Below are positions 1 to 12,444 of a stretch of DNA of 64,000 bases, one piece after another (within the stretch, counting starts at the first letter, position 1; each line of letters opens with the position of its first letter). The notes beneath the pieces are model-generated. The model saw nothing but the letters and a program-made list of their open reading frames with translations. It ran no database searches and was not told where the DNA came from. Location: positions 8,745,157 to 8,809,156 of the forward strand of contig NW_004624778.1 in assembly GCF_000247695.1 (NCBI RefSeq), read 5' to 3'. The translations under genes were made by a program, and so were the position numbers. Source of the DNA: Heterocephalus glaber (lineage: Eukaryota > Chordata > Mammalia > Rodentia > Bathyergidae).

Positions 1-726
1 ATTCTGTCGTCCTCTTAATATGCTTACTATAAAACAATAAGCATTTGAGGGCCTTGTTGATGAAATGGAACAAACATATCTAGTAATGCTAAAACATCAT
101 TTTGATTATCATTGTTTTGTTCAAAAAGTTACATTGGCTCTGGAGAACCTTCCACATAAAGTCCACAAGGCCTCCAGATGATATTTCTGAATCTTGCCAG
201 TCTTCTTCTATCATGTACTTACCTGAACCCTTTGCATCAACACTTGGTCCCCTGTTCTCTCCCACCCAGGTTTTCATATCGCATAGCTGTCAATTTTTTC
301 CATTTCCTATTTTCCAGCATCATAAGTTTATTTACATATTTAACCTGAAGATATCAAGAATTTAGAACACTCAAAAATAACAAATTTTTCCTTCAAAATG
401 CAATCAGTTGGTCATATTTCATTTGTTTATTAAGGCCAAATTTTTTCTTGAACCTCACATGATCCAGTGAACTTTGAAGCTATTCAGATGATGAAAAGGC
501 ATCCAGTTTGAACCATGACATGTTCTGAACCTAAAGTCAAAGTGGATCCATCAAGTGAGTGCCAAAACACCCGGGAGACAGGTATTTGCTCAGAATCTCC
601 TCTAGGAATGATCCAGAAATGCCACCAGAGCTTCTTAGGGCACAGGAAAGGATCCTTCAGAGCCCATGTGTTCCTAAAGCCAGGCTCTACCTTGGCCCAA
701 CTGGTCCCTGAAACCTCCCCTGAATT

Positions 727-828
727 ATGGGGGCGTTTTTTGGGTGGTTTTTTTTTTCGGTACTGGGGATCAAACTCGGGTCCCTGTTCTTGCAGGGCAG
801 GCAGAACCACTGAGCTAAATCAGTGGCC
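727..828 (-). mobile_element. ID-type SINE, minus strand
   Basis: A T-rich tail (antisense A tail) is followed by TACTGGGGATCAAACTCGGG and ACCACTGAGCTAAAT, the reverse complement of the tRNA-derived ID head. Flanking 13-bp duplications CCTCCCCTGAATT (714-726) and CCTCCCATGAATT (829-841) match at 12 of 13 positions, marking L1-mediated insertion. Confidence 0.85.
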
Positions 829-840
829 CCTCCCATGAAT

Positions 841-1584
841 TCTGAAGAAGTCCAAACCCCTACTGTTGTTCATACAAGAGGATGATTCAGATAAAGCCCA
901 AGATAACTATCCATACATCACCTGACACCCTGACACCACTCCCTCCTTTTTTTCTTGTGGTCTGAGCAGCATAAAATAAACTGCATCTTGTCCCTAGAGG
1001 GCAAAAGGTCTAATGTTACCAAACTCTTGGATGTTGAGTATTTTAGATAGAGAATGTCAAATGATAATTTACAGAGATCCTGCTGGCTCTGACCAGAGGC
1101 TTGTTACTAAAGTGATTTCTAGTCTTCATCAAAGACATGTTCATCAGGGGTTTGACAGAATTTTCACCCTAATTTGCATCTCTCCCCCATCCTTGTATCA
1201 GAATTAAATCCAGGTGTGCTTCCAGGAAGTACTGCCAAAGCTCTACTCTCATGCAAATGGTGATACGGAAGATCACACCCTGTTCTTCTCCTCTGCCCCG
1301 AAAAAAGAAAGAAAGAAAAAGGAAAGAAATAGCTTACAAATATTCAAAGGAACAAAGACTTCGGAGTTTTGACCAACCAGGTTTCTTTTTCTGGCTCCAA
1401 ATTTTTACTAGCCCTAGCCTCAGGCAGAATACCAGAGATATCCAAGCCTCAATTACCTACTCTGTAATGGGAACAAGAGCACACTTTAAGATATGTAGAG
1501 GAGCAAAAATTCACCCCCAAACTCTTAGATTCTCTTTCTTCTAGCTAATGGCAAGGATCTAATTGCCTTTGGCTGTAAGCTAAC
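841..1584. other. Unassigned intron sequence
   Basis: No recognisable gene or repeat apart from a purine-rich AAAGAAAGAAAG run near 1304-1325. Confidence 0.6.
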
Positions 1585-1597
1585 AAAAGCAGACCTC

Positions 1598-1680
1598 TGC
1601 CGGGGATTTAGGTCAGTGGTTGGGCTGCCTGCTTCGCAAGCCTAAGGATCTGAGTCTGATCCCCGGTACAAAATTTTAAA
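1598..1680 (+). mobile_element. ID-type SINE, plus strand
   Basis: GCCGGGGATTTAGGTCAGTGG (box A region), a box B-like GAGTCTGATCCCCGG, then a short A-rich tail. It is bounded by a perfect 13-bp duplication AAAAGCAGACCTC at 1585-1597 and 1681-1693. The body is more diverged than the other ID copies in the window. Confidence 0.88.
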
Positions 1681-1693
1681 AAAAGCAGACCTC

Positions 1694-3569
1694 AGCAGGT
1701 AGGGAGGAGAAGACCAAGCCCACCTCCCCTTCTTGCTATCTAGGTTGGATTTGAAGCTGGTATGTGTTTACAACAGCTCCAACAACAGAGAGATGAAGGG
1801 AGGCACAGAACAGCTCGGGTCCCTTTGGCTATGGGGCAGGATGTGGCGCCTCACGCTGAAGCCAGCTTCCACAGACGAAAACGCAGCAGAGACTGGGGAG
1901 GCATTTGCCACCTTGCGCTGTGGTGGCAACATGCCTTTTAATGAGGGCTCCTCAGAAGTCGTGTTCTCTGACAGGAGGTTGCAAGAAGAAATGTGTTTTT
2001 TCCCAGCCACCAGCGGAACATACAGGGCACCAAAAGGAGTACTGCTCTCAGTGTTGGGCCCTGCAGCCAACCCCACAAAGTGCTTTTTGGTGTTTGCCAA
2101 CAGGGAAGTTCAGTCTGCAGCTGCAGCTGCAGGTGTTGGCTGCCAGCTTCCCCATGGCAACCCAGGTGCATGCCAGGTTACGCAGCTCTGCCTTGGAGAT
2201 ACGGCCTGCATCTCAGATGCATGTGCCCGAAGCATGGAGTAAGCTGTGTGCCCCCACGGTGGGAAGATAATGATTGTGCTGTTTTTTATGGGCCATAATA
2301 TAACCTCAGCAGGAGGTTCAGTAGTACCAGTGACTTTTAGGGGATGTGGAAGATTGTAACATGCTTTGTTGTTTTTTGTCTGAGAGACTTTGTTTTTCCT
2401 TTGTCATCTTTGAGTTCAATTATCATTCATAGTTTTGCTCAGATGCTTTACAAATCTACCAATTATCAACCATTAGATAATTCATGTTTGTATTTGTATA
2501 TTTTACAGAAAAGTTCACATTCAAAATCTAATTTGGACTTCTCTATGAAATAATGAGACAGATTAGGAATTGCCAACCGTGTCTGTGTGCTGTATAAACT
2601 ATGGCTCAAAGAATGACTTCCTGGCTGTATATCATGTTTCTTGGGGAGTTAGGAAACCCATATCAGTCTTCTCAATCTTGGTCTCTTGTCCTTTCCAATC
2701 TACCAGTTCACTCTTTCCTCCTGCTAGCCCCTGTGTTTTTGTTTCCAGATGCCAGGGAACTGTTTAATCACATGTCTTTTCCTCTGATCAGTTGTGGTCT
2801 TGTCTTTGGTACACAGATCAATGCCTGCTAACCACAGTCCTCCGCCTGCAAGGGTCTGTTACTGAGCATGGAGGGAGGTAAAGGAAAGGAAAAAGCCTTG
2901 AGATACAAGAGCATCTCCACCTCTCCACCATACCCCTTCTCCACACATTCTTTTACTCTACTGGCCCCCACCACCTTCTCCTCTAGCACACCCCAAAAGG
3001 CTTTTTTGGTGTGAACTCATGTGGCTTGCAGAGAATGGAGCTGAGTGGAGCAACAAAGATGGCTTAACTTCTGGGCCCAAAATTACTTGGACTAAAAAAT
3101 TCATCTGATGATTTTTCTTCCATCATATTAATAAATTCACATCCTCATGGACTATTAACTTCTGATTCTTTTCAATATAAGAGGAAGTGCATAAAAGCAG
3201 ATATTACCTAAATTGCATACACACACATTCTTACACATACACAAACATGTGCATACACATACTTCTGAATCCTGTTTTCTGTAACTTTTGAGGAACTTTT
3301 CACAGTGATATGTCATGATATTTGGGGGCTTTAGGAAGATATTAAAATGTATTTACCAAAAAATGTATTTACATTCCTTGAACAAGTGACTAAGCAGACA
3401 TGAACACAGCCTATAAGGTTTTTTCAAACCTACAGACACCATGGATCATTGATACTCCTCATTGATGGTACCAAGAAAATGATTCCTAGGATTCCTCTTC
3501 TCTCTCTCTCTTAATTCACAACCAACTGAAAATAATAACAATAAAACAACAATACTACCAAAAATAACA
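1694..3569. other. Unassigned intron, with open-frame cluster at 1730-2300
   Basis: 1730-2300 is richer in GC than its surroundings and is open on several frames of both strands, the longest being 169 codons at 1733-2242. None resembles a known family and no splice sites or start context support them. It contains a perfect 18-bp palindrome CTGCAGCTGCAGCTGCAG at 2115-2132, with two CAGCTG E-boxes. 2300-3569 shows nothing except the CA repeat. Confidence 0.55.
3217..3262. repeat. Degenerate CA repeat
   Basis: CATACACACACATTC then ACACATACACAAACATG: interrupted CA microsatellite. Confidence 0.8.
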
Positions 3570-3780
3570 ATTGGGCATTTACTGTAAGACATTGTGCTAA
3601 ACACTTGGCATTTGTAAATAAATACTCATTTATTCCTTATAACAACTCTGTAGAGTTGATATTACTAATATTTACAAGTGAGAAAATTCAGTTTTAAGAG
3701 GGTTGAATGATTTTTTCAAGATCATGGCTAACATAGCTGGGATGAATTCATGCTTGGATCTAAAGGAATGCAGTGCTCTA
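3570..3780 (-). mobile_element. MIR SINE, minus strand
   Basis: GGGCATTTACTGTAAGACAT, TGTGCTAAACACTTGGCA, CTTATAACAACTCTGTAGAG, GTGAGAAAATTCAGTTTTAAG and AAGATCATGGCTAACATAGCTGG follow the antisense MIR consensus. Confidence 0.8.
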
Positions 3781-4391
3781 ATTTTAAAACATAAATGATA
3801 ATTTTATAACTAGATGCTGATGGGATTACATATGCTGTTCAGTAAGATGACATAATTCATATGATCAAGTAAAACCAGACAATTTACAGATATGGATGCT
3901 CCGGGAATGCCAACAAAACATTCAGCAGAGTTCTAGGTTTACAGTCTGTTAAGACTAAATAAGATATAAACATGTGAAAACACAAATCACAAACCTGACT
4001 GATTGGGTTGAAAAAGGACTATGTTGCTAGAATGACTGATTTTTAGAGTGGAAGAAACTTATACTCAAGGCATGGGTGCTGTGACTCTAGCGTGCACCAT
4101 GATGTGAGGTATAGGGTGGTCCTCATAAAAATCTGGTTAACAATTAAACAAACCAGCACCATTATTCAGACTGATCTTCCCAGTGTGAAATCTCTCAAAG
4201 CAGCAGCTCCAGAGCCTTAGAGAGTGTGGAGCAGCACATGCCTGTGTAGAGCTTAGATTCTACTGTAAGTACTGACCCATAAGAACAAGATACGTTAGTG
4301 GTGATCGCCACATTCCTGCCATCATCCACAAAGTCACTAAGAAAAAGAAAAGAAATCTGAATGATGAAATAGTGCCCTCACTGTCATTCTT

Positions 4392-4481
4392 TTTTTCTTT
4401 TTTGGGGGGGTACTGGGGATTGAACTTGGGACCTTATGCTTTCAAGGCAGGTGGCGGAACCACTGAGCTAAATCCCTGGCC
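4392..4481 (-). mobile_element. ID-type SINE, minus strand
   Basis: A T/G-rich tail, then GTACTGGGGATTGAACTTGG to AACCACTGAGCTAAATCCC, an antisense ID element. An 11-bp perfect target duplication CTGTCATTCTT lies at 4381-4391 and 4482-4492. Confidence 0.9.
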
Positions 4482-4850
4482 CTGTCATTCTTGATTTATA
4501 TCCTGGTGCCAACCTCTCTTTCCCTCGGGGACCAAGTAACTAGGTCTGCTGACCAACAGCCAATTTGCACAGCAGCCTTTTCATTGCACTAGTCTAGCAC
4601 TGTGGATGTAAGTCCCAGTGGTCTTTCAAGACCTGCTGCACATAGGTGGCCGTCCACTCCTTCAGTCTGAATGCTTCCTCTCTCCAGGTGGGTAATCTTG
4701 AGTAAACACTTATTTCAAAGCAACAGATACAGATGGTATGAATCAAAGAAAATAATCCAGCTCCTAGTAATTCCTTGTAACTATTAGCTCTTTTTGTCAT
4801 GATTATTGATATTGTCATTGTTAAAAAAAAAGATTTCAGAAACATTTTTT

Positions 4851-4929
4851 TTTTTGGTACTGGGAATCGAACTCGGGACCTTGCACTTGCGAGGCAGGTG
4901 GTGGAACCACTGAGATAAATCCCCAGCCC
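4851..4929 (-). mobile_element. ID-type SINE, minus strand
   Basis: GGTACTGGGAATCGAACTCG through GAACCACTGAGATAAATCCC, an antisense ID element, with flanking duplication TTCAGAAACATTTTTT (4835-4850 and from 4930). It sits 370 bp from another copy in the same orientation. Confidence 0.9.
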
Positions 4930-5164
4930 TTCAGAAACATTTTTTAAAAAATAAATATCCCAGTAAAATAAAGACCCTAGGATAAAAGTTAAAAAGGAAA
5001 ATAAAATGAAGATCTCAGCTTGTATTGAGGTCTCCAGAAATGATAGGAGAAGTGAGCTCTCATTCAGTCTCTGTTCTTGATCCAGAGAGTTGAGGAAAAA
5101 CAGATCTGAACATTGATATAATCAGATATACCCACAGTTTGTTTTAATCACACATGGTATATTT

Positions 5165-5515
5165 GCTTTCCCATTGCCGAACAAAATATTTGACACCCAC
5201 TACTTAAGGGTGGGGAGATTTATTGCGCCTCATGGTTTCAGAGGTTTAGTCCATGGTTGGCTAGCCTCAAGGCAGAGACATCATGATTTCTCATTTTACA
5301 GCAGCTGAAAAGCAGAGCAGAGGGGAAGATCACCAGCAAGAAATCTACCCTCCAAAGGCACACCTCCATGACCTACATCCCTCCTCTAACTGGGCCCCAC
5401 TTCCTGGCCCCTGCTATATATATTAGTGGATTAATCCATTGATGAGTATAACACCTCCATGATTCAATCATCTCTCAGGAATCTCTTGACCTAGTCAAGT
5501 TGACAATGAGAGATG
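5165..5515 (-). mobile_element. MaLR-type LTR remnant, minus strand
   Basis: Shares with two other copies (29228, 36510) the layout of an antisense ERVL-MaLR LTR: GCTTTCCCATT, an AAATATTTGACACCC block, GAGATTTATTGCGCCTCATGGTTTCAGAGG, a GGCCCCACTTCC block and GATTAATCCATTGATGAG near the far end. It is an old solo-LTR-like fragment with no internal retroviral coding sequence. Confidence 0.65.
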
Positions 5516-5530
5516 ATTTTCAGGAAAAAA

Positions 5531-5549
5531 GGAGAAGGAGAAGGAGAAG
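5531..5549. repeat. Short GGAGAA purine repeat
   Basis: Three tandem GGAGAA hexamers plus a partial copy inside a purine-only run. Confidence 0.85.
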
Positions 5550-7284
5550 ATCCTTAGAAACATAAGGCATGGAAATGGATGCTAAGCAGGGCCACTCACT
5601 GAGCCTTAGGGTGAGTTAGGAGGTGGAAGGGTGAGGGGAAAACTTGGGCCAGAATATTTATTGTGGTTTTCATGAGGAGGAATAGATGAGGCTAAGAGGG
5701 CAGGTATGGGATTGGCTAGTCACATAATGGCAGTGGGCTGTAGGGTATAGCAGTTGCCCCTATTTGCCTGGTATGTGGCCCTGGAGTGATAATTAGGGTA
5801 GGAGAATAGTGGCTCATCCAGGACAGCTCCACAAAGGAGGCAGCTGGCAGGTAGGAGGTCTGTATGGGTTGCTTTGCATATGAAAGGTGAATTCTAGAGT
5901 TATTTGCAATTTCTAGGGATTAGCTAATCCACCAGGAAGGGCAGTCTCACTGGGGTCAACAAGGGCCCATATGTCAAAGCATCATAAGCAACAGAAAAAT
6001 ATGAATAACACACTATGTGCTGCAGTCTCGGTTGGTAGCAGAAGTAGGATTGGACTTATTTAAGACATAGTGATGGCTTCTGTCAAGATCACAAACACTT
6101 TAGCTAACTTCTAGGTTAAGGAGTCCTATAAGTATCCCTGCAGTAGAGGGTCAGACTCTGGGTTGGTGATGGCCATAGTGACCCCTAGTGTTAATAATCA
6201 AGTTGATTTAGAGAGAAGCCCAGGAGCTCACACCTCTGGCCCTCAACCCTGCCTAACTGCTCCACATTTGATAGCAGTTGACATGAGTGACATTATGGGA
6301 GTCTGGTGGCCTCAGCCCAATGGGACTCTTAACTGGTCTGCTCCTGGTGTTGGTGATCCACCAAGTACCTGCCACAGTGCCAGACCACTCAGCAGCCTGC
6401 CTTGTATCAGTCACCAGGCATCTCTGGTTGTGCTCCGTAACCTGAATCTTGAAAGTGTGGCTGGCTGACAGATGAGACTCACCAACCAGGTTTCTTTGGT
6501 TCAGTTTTTAAATTTTCTTTCAGGAAAAGGCCTGCAGTGTCCAAGGCACTTGGGAATCCACATATGTGTTTAAGTAACTTGATTTCTTCTCAAGTTATCC
6601 CTTAATTCAATAACCCTCTTCATTCTCTCATTCAACAGGCAAATGATGCTTGGCAGAATTTTTTTTTTTCTGAATACCAAGACAGTACAGCAAAATGAAT
6701 CATTGGGGATTGAATGAATCAAATTTCCTATGGTAGGAGGGGCTGGACTGTTAGGCAGTTAGCGGCCAGGGTGTAGAGTGAGGACATCAGTGAAGACATC
6801 CTATAGCCATCCACTCTGGAATAACTGAACTTCATGCAGTTTGTAGTAAAGGGGGGGGGGATGATATCAAGAGCTCAGAAGAACCAGTTTTATCCCCACA
6901 TCACCCAGTTAGCTCTGGTCTCTTTCATTGGCCACCGAGTCATCCGATCTCTGACCTGCCATCCTACATGAAAAGAGCAGAGGAAGAGATGTTGATGAAT
7001 CAGGGCACATCCACATCATGGAAAAAATAATGCAAAGATTGTTTTCTCTTGCTGTTGGATCTGGGCAGCCTATTTCAATTTAAGCTCATGCAACCAGAGA
7101 CAGATTCCTATAGATCAGAATAAGCTAATAAAAATATTCTTGTTTAACTGGGAAACTCAGTTTAGCTTCTGGTTTCCCTCAAGTCTAGTAGCTGCTTACT
7201 GAGTCTCTTGGCACACATTCAGCAGACGCAAGTGTAAAAGGAACCCAATGAATCTAGTCCTTGACAGTGTCCAGAAGCAATGGG
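5550..7284. other. Unassigned intron sequence
   Basis: No gene or clear repeat seen besides the G10 run. A 101-codon open frame at 6163-6468 has no family resemblance. Confidence 0.6.
6851..6860. repeat. G10 homopolymer
   Basis: Ten consecutive G; unstable and error-prone for sequencing. Confidence 0.9.
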
Positions 7285-7500
7285 TGACATTGTTGAGTGG
7301 GTAAGACTTTGAAGCCAGCTTACCTGCATTCAATTTCTGACTCTACCACTTTATTACTGTGATAATGTAGGATGTATTACTTACCCTTTTGAGGCCTCAG
7401 TTTCCTTCTCTGTAAGATGGGAATAAATAAAATGTTCCACAAATAAACTTGTAAATGTGAACTGAATTAATAAGTATACAGGGCTTGGAGAATGTCCTAC
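7285..7500 (+). mobile_element. MIR SINE, plus strand
   Basis: GAAGCCAGCTTACCTGCATT, CTGACTCTACCACTTTATTAC, GAGGCCTCAGTTTCCTTCTC and TGTAAGATGGGAATAA follow the MIR consensus in order. Confidence 0.82.
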
Positions 7501-10172
7501 CACAACAAACTTGCAAGTCAATTATTGCTCATTACTACTGTCATCACCTTTGGGAGAAAAGTGTCAGGAAGTGGAACTTGTACTTTGCATAGCTAATGAG
7601 CACCATCTCTTGCCTCTCTAGCTGGGAATCACAGGTTTCTTAAACAGTACTCCTCGGAGAGGAAGCTAGATTGAGGGGGAGAGGGTCTAGATTGTCTCCC
7701 AGGTTTTCCAGGGTCTGAGGCACCGATAGCAGGAAAGAATGGCTCTGAACCTGGGAAGAACAGAAGAGAAAGAGCTGGGTGAGCCACAGCACTGAGATGG
7801 AGCAGGGATCAGGATGCCAGAATCACACTAACATCCCAAGGGTCACTTCCACGTTCCAGGCAGGGGTATGGGCAAGATGAGTTTTTCCTTGGGGTATGGC
7901 AGGTCATCTCGCATTCTTTCTCGTCTGCCAAATCTATGGGTTGGCAGCCAATACCTGTGTTGAAGCCCCTCCCATCACTATGAAATCTTTGTCTAACCTC
8001 ATTAACCACATATAAAGTGCTCAGGTGAACTCTTTTGTAAGGCCTACAAATATGTCAAATACATACCTGCTCTTCTTAGGTGACCATCATCTTGCTTCTA
8101 AACATGCCACTTATACCCCAGGCCCGTGATGATTGTCAGAATGTCAGAGGGCTTTGAAGATGCATAAAAAGCATTTTATAAAGTAAGAGAGGAATGTTAG
8201 GCCACACTTCATACCTGTTATTTTACTTTTGTCAATGTTTCACACCAAAAAGTATATGTCTATTGAAAAGCAATGAGAAAGTAGATGGTAGCAAAAATAT
8301 GCTATAGAAATAATTTTGGATTGAACAGAGGAAAAATAGGTGCTTTGTATTACATATTTATGACCATAAGTCATCTCTTTAACAGGGGGAGGGGAAAGAG
8401 CTTTGACATTGGTTATGAGGATATTATCCTCTTGAGCTGGATGTTTTTATAAAGCATCTCATTGATTCAGTCCTGTGATTACCATAGAGGAATTATTAGC
8501 ATTTATACTTAAAGAAACTGAGCCCAAAAGTCCACAATCTCCACCCACTGAGAGGGTGCTCCCTAAAACGGACTGCCCCTGGGAGCCATGAAAGATAGCA
8601 AGAAACAAAAGAAATCACAGCCCAGACATGGTAGAGATGACCAACTATTTTGTTTTGCTTTGTAGAGGCACATAGTTAGTTTGAGCTCTTGCCGAGTTTC
8701 ATAGGAATTGGTAGGGGAGGGGTGAGATTCTCTCTTATGTACTATTTTAGGAAAACCTGTTATTTAATCTAATTTCTGCAGCTGCCACTGGGAAGCAGGA
8801 TGGCAGGATGGCAGGCTCAGTGTCCAGGAGACAACACGCCTGCAAAACAGGGTGGGAGAAGCCAGGGTACAAGTGAGAAGCCCAGGGCAGAGGACAGAGC
8901 CCCTACCCAAGAGTGGCACCAAGGCCAAGACTGAGCCCACAGGGAAAGTGGGAAGACGCAGCCCCCCCCCACTCCCACCTGGAAGGGTGAACATCTTGCA
9001 GAGTTCCTGTGGTGGCAGAACCTTCTGTATCTTTGTTCTCTCTTTGCCACGGCTTGTAAGTATTAGCCTGATGTTGTTTACTTCTTCTCTCAGTCTCCCC
9101 AAGGAATATGATTCACACGTTTTCAGATTTATTTGAACAAAATGCAATAAATATGCTGCTTCAATTTTAACTGCTGGCCTGTAGCCAGGGTTTTTAATGA
9201 ATCTGGCCTGTGCTACTGAAGTGTTCCAGGATCTCCAGGGCTCTGGGCACTGTTTAGATTATACACACTGGTGTGCACACACGTGCATGAGTGCACGCAA
9301 GTGTGCGCAAGTGCACATGCGCACACACACACAGCTCCCACCCCCCCACCTCTTATTTCCTGAGGACCAGTGACTCACAGTCAACCAAAGGCTTTTCAGA
9401 GCCGACTCTGGTTAAAATTAGCAGGAGCCTTTATTTTCAAGGAGAGAAGGATCCCAAGGTCTTCTTTCAGGGCTGCATGGAAATGCCATCTTTTCATTTC
9501 CCCCCCTGGTTGAATTGCTCTACCCACCTCCAAAAGCTGCCACCATCAGCCTTTTTTCTTTGCCTTTCTTTTCGTGCAAACGGTCACTAGACCAGACCTA
9601 GCCTGTAGAGACCTCCATATAAAAACAGCTGGGTATGGGGATTTAATGTGGACATAAAAGGACCCTGAATTGATTTTCACCACAACTAAACAGCCAGAGC
9701 TCTAGGCTTTGGAGAAGCGAGGGAAACACAGGAAAAGGGACTCACAGCAAGATAGCTGCGCCCAGCACACTTTCTCAGTAAGAGGTGGTGGGGAATGAGT
9801 GAAGCCAGAATCAGAGTGAGAGATACTGCCTGGACTTTCCAAGAAATATGGCCAACATAGGGTAAAATTGTGGAATCTGCAAAATGTGACCCCAGCCTCT
9901 TCTCTCTGTAAAAGCTATCACAAGGATGTCCAACAGTTCTAAGAATTTATCACCCTAAAGTTCTATGCCCATAATGGGTCATTATAGGTTGGCATTTGGA
10001 CACCCACTCAGAAGGAAGAGCTATTTTAGGGCATAAGAGGTGATTTCTACTGGGGAAGTAGACAAAGGGGTAGCTTCAAAGACTCCACCTACTGATAGGG
10101 TGGCCAGATGTTGCATTGTCAATAATGGACACCACCACCTATTTTTCTTCTTTTAAGGAACAAGCCATAGTC
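7501..10172. other. Unassigned intron sequence
   Basis: No recognisable gene. Contains the alternating GT/AC tract at 9265-9333 and a short C9 run near 8961. Overlapping open frames at 8764-9147 on both strands are not conserved-looking. Confidence 0.6.
9265..9333. repeat. Alternating purine-pyrimidine (GT/AC) tract
   Basis: ACACTGGTGTGCACACACGTGCATGAGTGCACGCAAGTGTGCGC, then CACACACACACA. Degenerate CA/TG repeat with several GC steps and ACGTGC boxes; sequence of this kind can adopt left-handed DNA. Confidence 0.8.
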
Positions 10173-10350
10173 CAGTGATGGCGAACCTTTAAGAGATGAG
10201 TACCCAAATTGCAATCCCAAACCCACTTATGTATTGCAGAGTGCCAACACTGCAGTTAAACCTGAATACTGAGGTTTTAGTTTAGAAAGAAACAACTCAT
10301 ACATTAAAAGAAAATCAAATAACACGCATGCCATAGGTTCGCCACCACTG
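10173..10350. mobile_element. Non-autonomous hAT-type DNA transposon
   Basis: A 178-bp element with terminal inverted repeats: the left end CAGTGATGGCGAACCTTT and the right end, read in reverse complement, CAGTGGTGGCGAACCTAT match at 16 of 18 positions. There is no coding capacity. The TIR and interior (for example CTGAATACTGAGGTTTTAG) resemble, from memory, the SPIN/URR1-like MITEs of some mammals, which use hAT-Charlie-type transposases. The flanks CCATAGTC / CATCTGAT do not form a clear 8-bp duplication, so the insertion is old or the site has decayed. Confidence 0.75.
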
Positions 10351-12444
10351 CATCTGATCCTTTCATAACTACTAGTGACTTGATGTGAAGCCTCAGTGTG
10401 TCTCTCTTCTCTTGAGATTACTCTCAAAAGCACCTCACAGATTGCTTTACAGGGCAGTTCTGACAACCCTGCACCATACCCAGCTCATTTCAGCACATTC
10501 CCTCCTGGGACCTTCACAGTCATAGGCAGAATAAGTGAAGAAAGTAAAATGGCAAGCACCTGAGTAGGAAAATCAAGTGGAAGTCTGGCCATGGTGACCA
10601 GAGTCCAGAGATCCTTGGCAACAACTCCATGTCACTGACAGGAGCCTCCATTCTCTCATGAGTGGCATGATTGGACCCACTTAGGGATCCCTCCCTGCCC
10701 TGATACTCTGTGACTGAGCTGTTTGTACCACAGACACTCAGTAGTTCTCCCTGAGCCCCATGGCATCTCAGAATTAAGGCTTTCACAATAAAACCCTCCT
10801 CCTATTTTCACTCTCTTAAAACAGAATAATATATAGCCCTTGTTTTTCCTGTGATTACTCAAAAAAATCACACACTCTTATTTATAATATTCTTAGAATT
10901 GTACAAAATTTCTTATGTAGCCAGGAAAAAACCCCCCACCTTGTTTCCACTTAAAACAGTAGTATTTGGGAAAAAAAATCTTCCACTTCAAACACTTCAA
11001 ATCTTGTTTCCACATGGCACTACTATAGCATGATTTTCTATGCACTGAGATATTTTCATGCATGCCCTTAATAAACCCTGATGCAGTTCATTTAAACATG
11101 TGTCTGTTGATCATGTCTCTTGCTAGCCCTTTGCTGAGAGGACACTTTCAGAAACATGTGGGAAATATAGCACATGGGCTCTTTTCTCAATTTACTAATT
11201 ATCTTAGCGGGAAGTCAAAATTACTGTGTGTAGTGGTAATGTTAATCATAGCCTGGCTACTAGGAAGGAGCCCAGTGGTATGCTAGAGACCCCATAGACT
11301 TTTTTCCTTCAGTTAATTCCCATTTTACAGACAAGAGTGTAAGGCTTAAGTCAATTTGTCTGCCTAAAGAAGAATCATCATGGATATATCTGATGGATCC
11401 TGAGAGTATGAAGCATCATAGACCTAGTGTTACATTGTACGTGAGCAGCGCTGTAGAACTGTGGTATAGGCAATGCTCCTGCAAGGTCAAGCGTGTGAAA
11501 GTGCCCAGTGAGGAGGACATTCACTGCTTGAGCTGGTACTGAGGAGAATAAATATGGACCAAGCCGGGATGATGGAGGGAGGCACTGGTTCAGAAGTGAG
11601 GAGAGGAATATGACTCCCAGTCAAAGCTGTCCTCAGGAACCTGCAGGATCACGGTGTGCCATCCCCTAATCCTTTTTCCCAACAGGAAAGCCTTTGATAA
11701 AATCACCGGAGAAAGTAAACCATCTACCTGCCCAAACCTAGAACCCAGTAACCCTCAATGCTGGATGTCCTTCAAGTGAATTCCTGGCTTAAGGAAGGGC
11801 TGCCCTCAGATAACTCTGATTATTTTTAAAATGTTCCTTATAAAAACAAACACATTCCACTTATTACATAACCAAGGCTGGAAAAATAATGTTTTACTGT
11901 CAGTTTTATTACTTGGGAAATGTAATAGTTTCCAGGTTTGAGAAATATAGTCAGGGATTTTTTACTTGACAAATAAAAATTATATATATTTATCCTGCCT
12001 AACAAGTTGTTTTAAAATACGTATACTGTGAAATGATCAAATCAAGCTAAATAATATATTCATTACTTCACAATGGGTTTTTTTGTAAGAGAAATTTTTA
12101 AAAATCTTACATTTGCTTCCTTGGCATTTCTTGACCATTTCGTTTGTTTTCTGAATCCTGATTTCAGCCACTCTTCTTCTCATAGTGATGCTCAGTTCTC
12201 AGGCTCATGTTAAGCCTGGCATTTATTTCTTAGCTCCGAGTTCATACAGTTGTGGCTTATTTGTACATTTAATCAGGTTTTTTTCTTTTATTCTTCAACA
12301 GTTTCTGAAATTTTTAAATCTCACATTAGGTTATTATTATTTGCTTGAACCCAGGGCTAACCAGAGAGAATTAAAAAAACAAGCCCTTTGCTGACAAGCT
12401 TTCTAGGATGGTGTCATTGTGTATTTCTAATAGCCATGAGAAAG
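10351..12444. other. Unassigned intron sequence
   Basis: No gene or clear repeat seen. AT-rich from 11820 to 12120. Confidence 0.6.

Noticed and set aside
515..838. 107- and 108-codon open frames on opposite strands
   Set aside because: Both run through an ID SINE and its T-rich tail.
1733..2242. 169-codon open frame as a gene
   Set aside because: No recognised domain, competing open frames on both strands, and it lies inside an intron without supporting splice or promoter signals.
3217..3262. CRISPR-like spaced repeats
   Set aside because: A degenerate CA microsatellite in a mammalian genome; no direct-repeat/spacer pattern.
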